A stretch of DNA of 13,460 nt from JAGPKI01 sp052034135 (GTDB lineage Bacteria > Caldisericota > Caldisericia > UBA6126 > JAGPKI01), in the NCBI GenBank assembly GCA_052034135.1, contig JBPOJC010000034.1, positions 1-13,460 of the forward strand, read 5' to 3'. The position numbers and the translations under genes are program-made. Positions 1 through 6,776 of this stretch are shown in pieces. The notes under the pieces are model-generated. The model worked only from the letters and a program-made list of their open reading frames with translations, was not told the origin of the DNA and did not search any database. Each line of letters opens with the position of its first letter. Within the stretch, counting starts at the first letter, position 1.

Positions 1-2
1 AA

Positions 3-560
3 GAGTATTGGATCATTCTTTTAATCAGTTTAATTCTTTTAATTTGCGTATGCAAGCTTCTAATTAATAGGCATAAATTTTTCTTTGATAGCTTGTTACT
101 CAGAATTCCTTACTTTGGAGAAATAGTAAGAAAGAGAGAATATTTTAAATTTTTCAGCGAACTTGCTCTCCTCGTAAAAAACGGAATTCGCATAGAAGAA
201 GCAATACTTATTTCTGAGGAAGCGCTAACGAATTTACGTTTAAGAGATGAAGTTGAATTAGCAAGATGTAAACTTTTAGAAGGATCTGATTTAAGCGATT
301 CTCTCTCTTCATTTATTGCCTCTGATTCTTATCTTTTTTCCCTCTTAAAGATTGGCGAAGAAAGCAACAGAGTTTCAGAAAATCTCTCATTTGCAAATAG
401 TGTCTTAGAAAGAGAAGTGGAGGAGAGAAGAGAAAGGATTTTAAAAAGTATTGAGCCAGTAATGCTTGTGATAGTAGGGATGATAATTCTAATAGCTGTT
501 TATAATCTTTATTTGCCTATCTTGAGTATGTTAAATGGAATTGATTTCACAAGTTTTTAA
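3..560 (+). CDS. PilC/GspF-type inner-membrane protein, C-terminal part (partial)
   Basis: This is the end of a type II secretion F domain protein, the polytopic inner-membrane platform of type IV pilus or type II secretion machines. The frame is open back to base 3, so the gene starts outside the window; the Met codon at 93 is internal. The visible 185 residues begin with a hydrophobic segment (about bases 9-66), then the second T2SSF cytoplasmic domain: an IPYFGE turn, a helix ending LVKNGIRIEEAI, and the family's LKIGEES motif at bases 342-365. A final membrane segment (about 456-521) lies just before the stop, as is usual for the family. Family assignment is firm; pilus versus secretion system cannot be decided because the partner genes lie to the left. 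Confidence 0.85.
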   Translation, partial: EYWIILLISLILLICVCKLLINRHKFFFDSLLLRIPYFGEIVRKREYFKFFSELALLVKNGIRIEEAILISEEALTNLRLRDEVELARCKLLEGSDLSDSLSSFIASDSYLFSLLKIGEESNRVSENLSFANSVLEREVEERRERILKSIEPVMLVIVGMIILIAVYNLYLPILSMLNGIDFTSF

Positions 561-575
561 AAAGCTTGCGAATTA

Positions 576-593
576 GGTTAAAAGACCGTTTTT
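576..593 (+). terminator. Weak terminator-like hairpin after the PilC/GspF gene
   Basis: A short stem GGTT/GACC (576-579 with 584-587, one G-U pair) closes a four-A loop and is followed by G and five T. It lies between the end of the secretion gene and the tgt -10 box, where a terminator would make sense. The stem has only four pairs, so this is a weak call. Confidence 0.3.
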
Positions 594-595
594 CT

Positions 596-601
596 TATAA
601 T
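596..601 (+). promoter_or_regulatory. -10 box of a probable leaderless tgt promoter
   Basis: A perfect TATAAT lies 8 nt before the ATG at 610, so transcription would start at or within a few bases of the start codon. No Shine-Dalgarno is present between 575 and 609. A good -35 is not visible: at 17-bp spacing the hexamer is TTAGGT (573-578), a poor match. The -10 call rests on the perfect hexamer and its position. Confidence 0.5.
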
Positions 602-609
602 CATAATTT

Positions 610-1725
610 ATGGAAAATATTAATTTTAGAATTAATTCAGTGGATAAATCAAGCAGAGCTCGCATTACTACTTTTGAGACATCTCATGGAACCGTAGAAA
701 CACCTGTATTTATGCCCGTTGGAACAGCTGGTTCAGTTAAAGCAGTAAAAGTTGAAGACCTATATGATATTGGGATACAAATAATCCTTGCTAATACCTA
801 CCATCTTTATCTTCAACCAGGGGACAATATTATAAAAGAGGCTGGGGGGCTGCATAAATTTATAAATTGGAAGAAGGCTATTTTAACTGATAGCGGAGGT
901 TTTCAGGTTTATTCTCTTTCACGAATAAAGAAAATTAGAGATGAGGGAATAGAATTTCAATCGTTCAGAGATGGCTCAAAGCATTTTTTTACTCCAGAGA
1001 AAGTTATAGAAATTCAAAAAAATCTTGGTTCCGATATAATTATGCCTCTCGACATCTGTACTCCTTATGGATTAGACAAGAAAAAAATTGAGGCTGGAAC
1101 CAGAAAAACCATTTCGTGGGCAAAAATTTCTAAGGAAACATTAGATGAAAGAGAGCAAATCCTTTTTGGAATAATTCAGGGGGGTTTCGATATTCATTTA
1201 AGAAAGTATTGCCTTGAAGAATTGTCTAAAATAGGTTTTCCAGGTTTTGCTATAGGTTCGCTGAGTGTTGGCGAGCCAAAAGAACTCACTTTCGAAATAG
1301 TAAATGAGATAACATCATTAATTGATGATAGACCAGTTTATTTAATGGGCGTTGGAGACCCTATAAGCATTTTAAATTGCATTGCTTCGGGAGTAGATAT
1401 GTTTGACTCTGTTTTACCAACTCGTATTGCGAGAAACAGGGCTCTTTTTACTAAAAGGGGCAGGATAACAATAACGAATGCTAAATACGAGAGGGATTTT
1501 ACTCCCATAGAAGAAGATTGCAATTGTTACACCTGCAAAAATTATTCTAAAGCTTATTTAAGGCATTTATTCAAAGCTGGGGAGATTCTTTCCTCGGTAT
1601 TGGCAACGATACATAATTTGTACTTTATCTCTAATTTGATAAATGAAGCAAAAAAAGCTATTATTGATAGTAGGTTTTTAAATTTTGTATCTGATTTTAC
1701 TCAAAATTATGAAAGTGGAGATTAA
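610..1725 (+). CDS. tgt: Queuine/preQ1 tRNA-guanine transglycosylase
   Basis: The enzyme swaps guanine 34 in the GUN anticodons of Asp, Asn, His and Tyr tRNAs for the queuosine precursor preQ1 in the cytoplasm. The 371 residues match the family's length and carry its marks in order: DSGGFQV at 94-100, the guanine-pocket region LDICTP at 147-152, GIIQGG at 187-192, GSLSVGEP at 216-223, and MFDSVLPTR with the nucleophile Asp266. The zinc site is Cys304, Cys306, Cys309 and His319 in the CxCxxC...H arrangement. Residue 149 is Ile where the common bacterial form is DEC; the flanking Asp148 and Cys150 are kept. The ATG has no ribosome site and sits just after a TATAAT. The stop shares one base with the next start, so tgt leads an operon. 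Confidence 0.96.
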   Translation: MENINFRINSVDKSSRARITTFETSHGTVETPVFMPVGTAGSVKAVKVEDLYDIGIQIILANTYHLYLQPGDNIIKEAGGLHKFINWKKAILTDSGGFQVYSLSRIKKIRDEGIEFQSFRDGSKHFFTPEKVIEIQKNLGSDIIMPLDICTPYGLDKKKIEAGTRKTISWAKISKETLDEREQILFGIIQGGFDIHLRKYCLEELSKIGFPGFAIGSLSVGEPKELTFEIVNEITSLIDDRPVYLMGVGDPISILNCIASGVDMFDSVLPTRIARNRALFTKRGRITITNAKYERDFTPIEEDCNCYTCKNYSKAYLRHLFKAGEILSSVLATIHNLYFISNLINEAKKAIIDSRFLNFVSDFTQNYESGD

Positions 1726-2384
1726 TGAACGAAGTTGATAAAGTAAAAGAGAGTAAAGAAGTTCAGGCTTTAATAGCTAAATCTGATGAATATTTAGAAA
1801 AAGTAGGTTACACTGCTCATGGTTTAGAGCATGTTCAAGAAGTAGCAGAAAGAGCAGAAAAAATTGCTAAAAGTATCGGGCTATCCTATGAAGATACACA
1901 GACTGCAATTATTTCTGCATATCTACATGATATAGGGAATTTTATGGGAAGGGAAAATCACCAGTTATCGGGTGCTTTACTTGCATACAATATTCTCAAA
2001 GATTTAGATTTCGATATTAATTTTATATCAAAAGTTATGACTGCAATTGCAAGCCATGATGAGACAAATAGCGAGATAACTGATAAAGTTTCTGCAGTAC
2101 TTATACTTGCTGATAAATCGCATGTTCATAAGCAAAGGGTTAGAGAAAAGAGTCCTTTTAACTTTGATATTCATGATAAGGTCAATTATGCAGTTCAAGA
2201 ATCAAATATAGTTGTTTATCCCTCCAAACAAGAAATATGGCTTTCTCTTTTAATTGATACAAACATTTCTAAGGTGTTGGATTATTTTGAAATATTTCTT
2301 AAAAGAATGCTTCTCTGTAAAAAAGCAGCGAGTTTTCTTGGTTATAATTTTCATCTTAAAATAAATGATTCTATTCTTTATTAA
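1725..2384 (+). CDS. HD-domain metal-dependent phosphohydrolase
   Basis: A 219-residue soluble protein with an HD fold. The metal ligands are visible in order: His36 (GLEHVQ), the His68-Asp69 pair (YLHDIG), His79, His111 and Asp130 in an ADKSHVH segment typical of a group of uncharacterised clostridial-type HD proteins. HD enzymes usually hydrolyse nucleotides or phosphomonoesters; the substrate here is unknown. The ATG overlaps the tgt stop by one base (TAATG) and has GGAG at 1717-1720 inside the end of tgt, so translation is likely coupled. The C-terminal 60 residues match nothing I recognise. Confidence 0.8.
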   Translation: MNEVDKVKESKEVQALIAKSDEYLEKVGYTAHGLEHVQEVAERAEKIAKSIGLSYEDTQTAIISAYLHDIGNFMGRENHQLSGALLAYNILKDLDFDINFISKVMTAIASHDETNSEITDKVSAVLILADKSHVHKQRVREKSPFNFDIHDKVNYAVQESNIVVYPSKQEIWLSLLIDTNISKVLDYFEIFLKRMLLCKKAASFLGYNFHLKINDSILY

Positions 2385-2406
2385 AGTGTTAATATTATTG
2401 AATAAT

Positions 2407-2411
2407 GGAGG
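2407..2411 (+). promoter_or_regulatory. Ribosome binding site fixing the fabD GTG start
   Basis: GGAGG lies 6 nt before GTG at 2418. Two nearby ATG codons (2413 and 2416) share one frame and reach a stop at once, so the GTG is the true start. Confidence 0.8.
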
Positions 2412-2417
2412 AATGAT

Positions 2418-3305
2418 GTGTTAAATAGAAACGCATTTCTATTTTCCGGGCAAGGTTCACAATGTCAAGGTATGCTAAAAAAAGTTGAAAGATTCGAGGT
2501 AAGCAAAAAATATCTTAGCATATTCAAAGATGTTCTCGGATACAGTTTTGAAAATATGACTGATGAAGAACTTTTGCCAACGAGCGTTACGCAACCTTCT
2601 CTTTATACTGTTAGCGTGATTCATTTTGAAATTTTAAAAGAATTAGGAATTAGTCCATTTATTGTTGCGGGACATAGTTTGGGAGAGTTTTCTGCATTAT
2701 ACGCTTCTGAATTTTTTTCCTTTGTTGATGGTTTAAAAATTGTTTCATTCAGAGGAAAAATTATGGAGGAAGCTTCAGTAGCAATTCCTGGTGGTATGGC
2801 AGCTATTATAGGATTGAAGGAAGAAGCGGTTTACGAAATATGCTTAAAGGCTTCTAAGTTTGGAGTAGTAGAGCCTGTTAATTTTAATTCTCCAGATCAA
2901 ATAGTTATTTCAGGCGTCAACGAAGCATTGGATAAAGCATGCATTCTTGCAAAAGAGAGTGGAGCAAAAATAGTTAAGAGGCTTAATGTATCAGCTCCTT
3001 TTCACTCCTCGCTTATGCTTCCATTGAGGGAAAAATTTGAAGAAAAATTGAATGAATTTACATTCTCCAAACCAAAATTTCCAATTGTTCAGAATTATGA
3101 TGGAGAAGTCCACGCTGACCCTTTAATTATAAAACGTAATCTTGTATATCAATTATATAACCCTGTTTTGTGGAATAAAAGTCTTGACACAATGAAAGCC
3201 CGCGGAGCAAAAGAATTTATAGAGGTTGGGCCTAAAAAGATTTTGACAAATATTTGTAAAAGCAAAGGTTTAAGCGCAAAAGCAAGCGAAGATTTAATAA
3301 ATTAA
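2418..3305 (+). CDS. fabD: Malonyl-CoA:ACP transacylase
   Basis: FabD moves the malonyl group from CoA to acyl carrier protein, supplying the two-carbon donor for type II fatty acid synthesis in the cytoplasm. The 295 residues are of normal length. Visible marks are FSGQGSQ at 9-15, GHSLGE with nucleophile Ser87 (85-90), Arg112 (SFRG), the catalytic His196 in APFHS, and VGPKKIL near the end. It starts with GTG behind a strong GGAGG, 33 nt after the HD gene. No other fatty acid gene is in the window, which is unusual since fabD often sits with fabH, fabG, acpP and fabF. The neighbours are unrelated housekeeping genes. Confidence 0.95.
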   Translation: MLNRNAFLFSGQGSQCQGMLKKVERFEVSKKYLSIFKDVLGYSFENMTDEELLPTSVTQPSLYTVSVIHFEILKELGISPFIVAGHSLGEFSALYASEFFSFVDGLKIVSFRGKIMEEASVAIPGGMAAIIGLKEEAVYEICLKASKFGVVEPVNFNSPDQIVISGVNEALDKACILAKESGAKIVKRLNVSAPFHSSLMLPLREKFEEKLNEFTFSKPKFPIVQNYDGEVHADPLIIKRNLVYQLYNPVLWNKSLDTMKARGAKEFIEVGPKKILTNICKSKGLSAKASEDLIN

Positions 3306-3310
3306 GGAGG
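3304..3310 (+). promoter_or_regulatory. Ribosome binding site fixing the TTG start of the MIP18-family gene
   Basis: AAGGAGG overlaps the fabD stop and is followed after 7 nt by TTG at 3318, which begins a protein with the normal family N-terminus. No in-frame ATG offers a better start. Confidence 0.8.
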
Positions 3311-3317
3311 AAATAAT

Positions 3318-3593
3318 TTGATTTCAGAAGAAAAAATTAGAGAAGCTCTTAAAGAAGTATTAGATCCAGAAATAGGTATGAGTGTGGTTGACTTGAATAT
3401 GATCAAAAACATAGAAATATCAGATGATACAATTAATATTGATATGGTTCTTACAATTCCGGGATGCCCTTTAGCCTCATATATGATTAATAACGTAAAA
3501 AAGAAAACAGAGGAAATTTCTGAAGGGAGAAAAGTTAATGTTAAGTGCTTAGATGAACAATGGGTGCCTCCATGGTTGTCTTCTCAGCCTTAA
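3318..3593 (+). CDS. MIP18/DUF59-family iron-sulfur cluster assembly protein
   Basis: A 91-residue single-domain protein of the MIP18 (DUF59) family, which includes SufT and PaaD and helps mature Fe-S proteins. Marks are LDPEIG at 15-20, VVDLNMI at 23-29, the GCPL segment with the family's conserved Cys50, and the W-x-P-P-W tail (QWVPPW, 81-86). It starts with TTG behind AAGGAGG, 12 nt after fabD, so it is probably the last gene of the tgt-HD-fabD operon. No suf or isc genes are present, so its client proteins cannot be told from context. Family call is strong, exact role is not. Confidence 0.88.
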   Translation: MISEEKIREALKEVLDPEIGMSVVDLNMIKNIEISDDTINIDMVLTIPGCPLASYMINNVKKKTEEISEGRKVNVKCLDEQWVPPWLSSQP

Positions 3594-3632
3594 TTTATTT
3601 ATGACAAATTGTCTTGTAATTAATTTTTTTTT
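3590..3632 (+). terminator. Possible terminator after the MIP18-family gene
   Basis: Outer arms TTAATT (3590-3595) and AATTAA (3618-3623) enclose the dyad GACAA-A-TTGTC (3603-3613), and a run of nine T follows (3624-3632). The stems are AT-rich and broken, so this is weak. The inner dyad could instead be an operator. The rest of the 165-bp gap up to 3758 holds a second, poorer promoter-like pair (TTGTAA 3614-3619, GATAAT 3636-3641) and nothing else that I recognise. Confidence 0.3.
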
Positions 3633-3724
3633 ATTGATAATATCAGACAGAGTTTATATTTGTTAATGAGTCTTTACTTAAGAGAAGAGTTTTAGGCTAA
3701 TAATAAATTTTAAACAACAGAATA

Positions 3725-3752
3725 TTGCCATAAAAACAGTTAATGATAAAAT
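3725..3752 (+). promoter_or_regulatory. Promoter of the permease gene, probably giving a leaderless mRNA
   Basis: TTGCCA (3725-3730, five of six consensus bases) and TAAAAT (3747-3752, five of six) are 16 bp apart. The -10 box ends 6 nt before the ATG at 3759, so the expected first transcribed base is the A of that ATG or the base beside it. No convincing Shine-Dalgarno precedes the start. Confidence 0.6.
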
Positions 3753-3758
3753 CGGAAT

Positions 3759-5348
3759 ATGCTTTATCTCTTTTTTATTCTTGCAGTAGGTTATTTATTA
3801 GGGCAAATAAAATTTAAAGGGATTTCTTTAGGTAACACTGGAATTCTCTTTATTTCTATTGTACTTGGGTATTTTGGAATCAAAATATCTCCCGAAATCA
3901 TGGACTTGGGATTAATACTTTTTGTTTATTCTGTTGGACTTTCTGTTGGAAAAAGATTTTTCAGAATGTTTAAAATGAATGGACTTCAATTCATAACTAT
4001 AGGTCTTGTATCATCCGGTTTTGCTGCTATTCTTGTCTGTTTGATTTCGTCACTTTTAAAAATACCCATTGATTTGTCGGTTGGCTTATATACTGGAGCT
4101 CTTACAAACACTCCAGCTTTAGCAGCAGCAATGGAAGTGGTAAGTCGTTTTTCGAAAGGAAGCGTTGATAATGTTACAGCTGGTTACGGAATTGCTTATC
4201 CTTTTAGCATGGTCGGAACAGTGCTTTTAATTCAATTTCTTCCTAAAATTTTGAAAAGAAATGTTGAAAATGAAGAACTTGAATGGATTAGAAAGGAAAA
4301 AGAAAATATTCCAAAATTATTTGTAAAGCATTTTATCGTAGAAGAGCCTTATGTTTTTGGTAAACAAATTAGCCATATAAATCCACATAGAGCTATTAAC
4401 GCTACAATCTCGAGAGTAAAGAGGGATGACAAAATTTTTGTTGCTACATCAGATTTTGTACTTAAGGAAGGAGATATTGTAAGAGCTGTTGGTACTCCTG
4501 AAGAATTAGAAAAATTAGAACATCTTTTAGGTAGAGAAATATCAATATCGCTGGACACTCAAACTGACATAACAACCTTTGAGATAGAAATAAGAGAAAA
4601 ATCTTGTATTGGTAAAAAATTAAAGGACCTTAATCTATTTGAAAAATATAATGTTGTTGTAACAAGACTTAAAAGAGATGATATAGAGATAGCACCTTAT
4701 GGAGATTTAACTTTAGAAGTAGGGGATATACTTAAGGTTGTAGGTAGAGAATCAGACCTTAATAATTTAATGAAAACTCTTCAAGGCAACACTAAGAGTA
4801 TTAACGAAGTAAACATGATACCATTTCTTTTAGGCTTATTTGTCGGAGTATTGGTTGGAAATATTCCTATAAGTTTTCCTGGTGGAATGCAGTTAAAATT
4901 AGGAGCAGCAGGGGGAGTCTTTATTGTTAGTCTTTTACTTGCACATTTTGGTAGAATAGGTAGGTTCTATATCTATGTTCCGAAAGCCGCGATAAATTTC
5001 GGAAGAGAAATTGGGTTAATGTTATTTCTTGCAGGAGTTGGGACAACAGCTGGTGCAAATATCGTGAAAATATTAAAGACTCAAGGATTAATGCTATTTT
5101 TAAGTGGTGCTTTTATAACTGTAATGACTTTGTTTATCAGTCTTCTAATCATGATTTTTATATTTAAGATGAATCTTCCATCCATTATGGGGGCATTAAG
5201 TGCATTGATGACAAATCCACCTGCTTTGGATGCAGCTAATGCTAAATCAAAAACTGAACTTGTGAATCTTTCCTATGCAAGTGTTTATCCGCTCGCCTTA
5301 ATATTTAAAATTGTAGCAGCTCAGTTAATCTTAATATTATTTTCTTAA
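3759..5348 (+). CDS. AspT/YidE-like permease with two TrkA-C domains
   Basis: A 529-residue membrane transporter of the aspartate:alanine exchanger-like family. The layout is typical: an N-terminal membrane half (about 1-162), two TrkA-C (RCK_C) domains in the middle (about 190-262 and 272-343), and a C-terminal membrane half (about 352-529). The halves are internal repeats: YTGALTNTPALAAA (111-124) answers SALMTNPPALDAA (481-493), and GYGIAYPFS (142-150) answers SYASVYPLA (505-513). The TrkA-C domains probably bind a regulatory ligand on the cytoplasmic side. Substrate is unknown; family members carry amino or dicarboxylic acids. It appears to be a single-gene unit with its own promoter. No helper decarboxylase gene, as found with AspT, is nearby. 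Confidence 0.85.
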   Translation: MLYLFFILAVGYLLGQIKFKGISLGNTGILFISIVLGYFGIKISPEIMDLGLILFVYSVGLSVGKRFFRMFKMNGLQFITIGLVSSGFAAILVCLISSLLKIPIDLSVGLYTGALTNTPALAAAMEVVSRFSKGSVDNVTAGYGIAYPFSMVGTVLLIQFLPKILKRNVENEELEWIRKEKENIPKLFVKHFIVEEPYVFGKQISHINPHRAINATISRVKRDDKIFVATSDFVLKEGDIVRAVGTPEELEKLEHLLGREISISLDTQTDITTFEIEIREKSCIGKKLKDLNLFEKYNVVVTRLKRDDIEIAPYGDLTLEVGDILKVVGRESDLNNLMKTLQGNTKSINEVNMIPFLLGLFVGVLVGNIPISFPGGMQLKLGAAGGVFIVSLLLAHFGRIGRFYIYVPKAAINFGREIGLMLFLAGVGTTAGANIVKILKTQGLMLFLSGAFITVMTLFISLLIMIFIFKMNLPSIMGALSALMTNPPALDAANAKSKTELVNLSYASVYPLALIFKIVAAQLILILFS

Positions 5349-5354
5349 TAATAT
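5334..5354. terminator. AT-only hairpin at the convergent gene ends
   Basis: Eight perfect pairs, ATATTATT (5334-5341) with AATAATAT (5347-5354), close a 5-nt loop and overlap the permease stop codon. Only 13 bp separate the two converging stop codons. It could serve both strands, but without any GC pairs it is a weak terminator. Confidence 0.25.
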
Positions 5355-5361
5355 ATATTAG

Positions 5362-6741
5362 TCAAAAGGTTAAAAATATCCAATTACTTTTTAATAAAGG
5401 AAATAATGGTAATACAAAATAAGATTCAATATTTAGGCATACAGCATACAAATTTTTATAATCTTCATCCTCAATATTGATAACTATCTTGTCTTTATTT
5501 ATTTGCGAGTTTAGTTTTGTGAGGTAAACACTTTTTCTCTGTTCAACAATTCTATCATTATTTTTTTTAAAAAGAACAAAATTTACTTTGTAACCTATTA
5601 AAATAAATCTATTTGATTTATGAGAATCTGAGTTTTTGTCAAAAATATTTATCTCTAAGGGCCTAATCTTGCCAATTTTAATGTAATCTTCTTTAACAAG
5701 ATGAGTTTGCGGATCGACAATAAAAGCCGTATTTAAGGAAGTTAATTCTTGAAATAGTTCGTTGTTTCCTACAAATGCTTTTAGAAAGCCTCCGATTAGA
5801 ACAATTTGGCTCTTATATTCAGAAATTGATTTCAGTTTAATTTGAACTGCTTCTTCCGTAAGGGGAAAACTTATCCATTTTATAGGAGCCCGTTGTAACT
5901 CTAAAGGAGGAAGAATTTTTTTTGAGGGTTTATAACCCCATTCCTTTGGCCAGCTTATTTTACCATAATGAACAAGGTAAGAATATACTTTTATATTCCT
6001 TGTCCAATTGTTGTTTGCTTCTCTAAGATTAGCTAATTCAGATATTACAAAACAGGATGTTCCCCAATGATCTGGATGCATATCAAAGAATAATGGAGTA
6101 AAAATTAAATCTGGTTTAAACGAACTTATTATTGATCTTATGTCTTTTGAGAGGTTCTCGCCTTTGTATGCCACTTTCTGAGTATATGAGTTATTGTATG
6201 GAGAATAGGATTTAAGTGTAAAAGCCGAAGTGTATAGCTTAGACCAATGAGAAAACCACAAATAACTTACACCTCTATCAGGATAACCAAGGAAAATTAG
6301 ATTTTCACTTGTAAGACCTAATATTTTTGCTGCTTGAATTGCTTCAATTTGTCTCTCGTAACCGAGTGTAATTGCTTCGTTAATGCTTTTTATTTCTGAT
6401 TTTCTTGAGTGCATCTCAGTGGTTATAAGATCACCAAAGCCATCGCCATTTGTAATAAAAACAATCTTAATTTCAAAACCACTTTTCAAAGCTTCGTAAA
6501 TTAAGCCTCCAGTTGCTACAATTTCATCATCAGGATGAGGGGCAAAAATTAAAATACGTTTATCGTTACTTTCATTAAGGATATTTACTTCTTTTATTTG
6601 TGATACGTTTTCTTTAGTTATTTTATTAGTTTTAGCTAAATTAACTTGTTTTGCGTTTATATTTAATAGTAAAAAAAGTAAAATTAGTATTGTGCAAAAT
6701 ACTTGTTTAAATTTTCTATTTGTAGTAAAGAAATTTTTCAT
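5362..6741 (-). CDS. Secreted or membrane-anchored PIG-L family de-N-acetylase
   Basis: A 459-residue protein of the PIG-L/LmbE family, zinc enzymes that remove N-acetyl groups from GlcNAc-type sugars. The first zinc motif is APHPDDE (67-73) followed by GG; the second is the MHPDH segment (221-225). A basic start and hydrophobic stretch (about 12-28) form a signal peptide or anchor, so the enzyme should act outside the membrane, unlike MshB or BshB. Residues about 340-459 form an extra C-terminal part, rich in predicted strands, that I do not recognise. It is last in the minus-strand operon, 27 nt after the GNAT gene. The ATG has no strong ribosome site and is the end of an 18-bp tandem repeat. 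The substrate could be a surface glycan or a small glycoconjugate. Confidence 0.85.
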   Translation of the reverse strand: MKNFFTTNRKFKQVFCTILILLFLLLNINAKQVNLAKTNKITKENVSQIKEVNILNESNDKRILIFAPHPDDEIVATGGLIYEALKSGFEIKIVFITNGDGFGDLITTEMHSRKSEIKSINEAITLGYERQIEAIQAAKILGLTSENLIFLGYPDRGVSYLWFSHWSKLYTSAFTLKSYSPYNNSYTQKVAYKGENLSKDIRSIISSFKPDLIFTPLFFDMHPDHWGTSCFVISELANLREANNNWTRNIKVYSYLVHYGKISWPKEWGYKPSKKILPPLELQRAPIKWISFPLTEEAVQIKLKSISEYKSQIVLIGGFLKAFVGNNELFQELTSLNTAFIVDPQTHLVKEDYIKIGKIRPLEINIFDKNSDSHKSNRFILIGYKVNFVLFKKNNDRIVEQRKSVYLTKLNSQINKDKIVINIEDEDYKNLYAVCLNIESYFVLPLFPLLKSNWIFLTF

Positions 6742-6776
6742 AATATTATCCCATTTTATAATATTATCCTATTTTA
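6741..6776. repeat. 18-bp tandem duplication between GNAT and PIG-L genes
   Basis: On the minus strand, TAAAATAGGATAATATTA (6776-6759) is followed directly by TAAAATGGGATAATATTA (6758-6741), 17 of 18 bases identical. Copy one contains the GNAT stop codon (TAG); copy two ends with the A of the PIG-L ATG. The whole intergenic spacer is made of this repeat. Confidence 0.9.

Noticed and set aside
93..95. A start codon for the first gene at 93
   Set aside because: The frame stays open to the window edge and the residues before 93 form the membrane segment expected in this family, so the codon is internal.
1338..1523. Opposite-strand reading frame inside tgt
   Set aside because: It lies wholly within a well-conserved gene, has no ribosome site and resembles no family.
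3603..3613. GACAA-A-TTGTC dyad as a repressor operator
   Set aside because: A single short 11-bp dyad in AT-rich DNA is expected by chance, no regulator gene is nearby, and it may belong to a weak terminator.
3594..3758. Riboswitch or small RNA in the 165-bp gap before the permease
   Set aside because: No conserved aptamer core or stable GC-containing stems were seen, and the permease promoter lies at the far end so a leader would not be transcribed from it.
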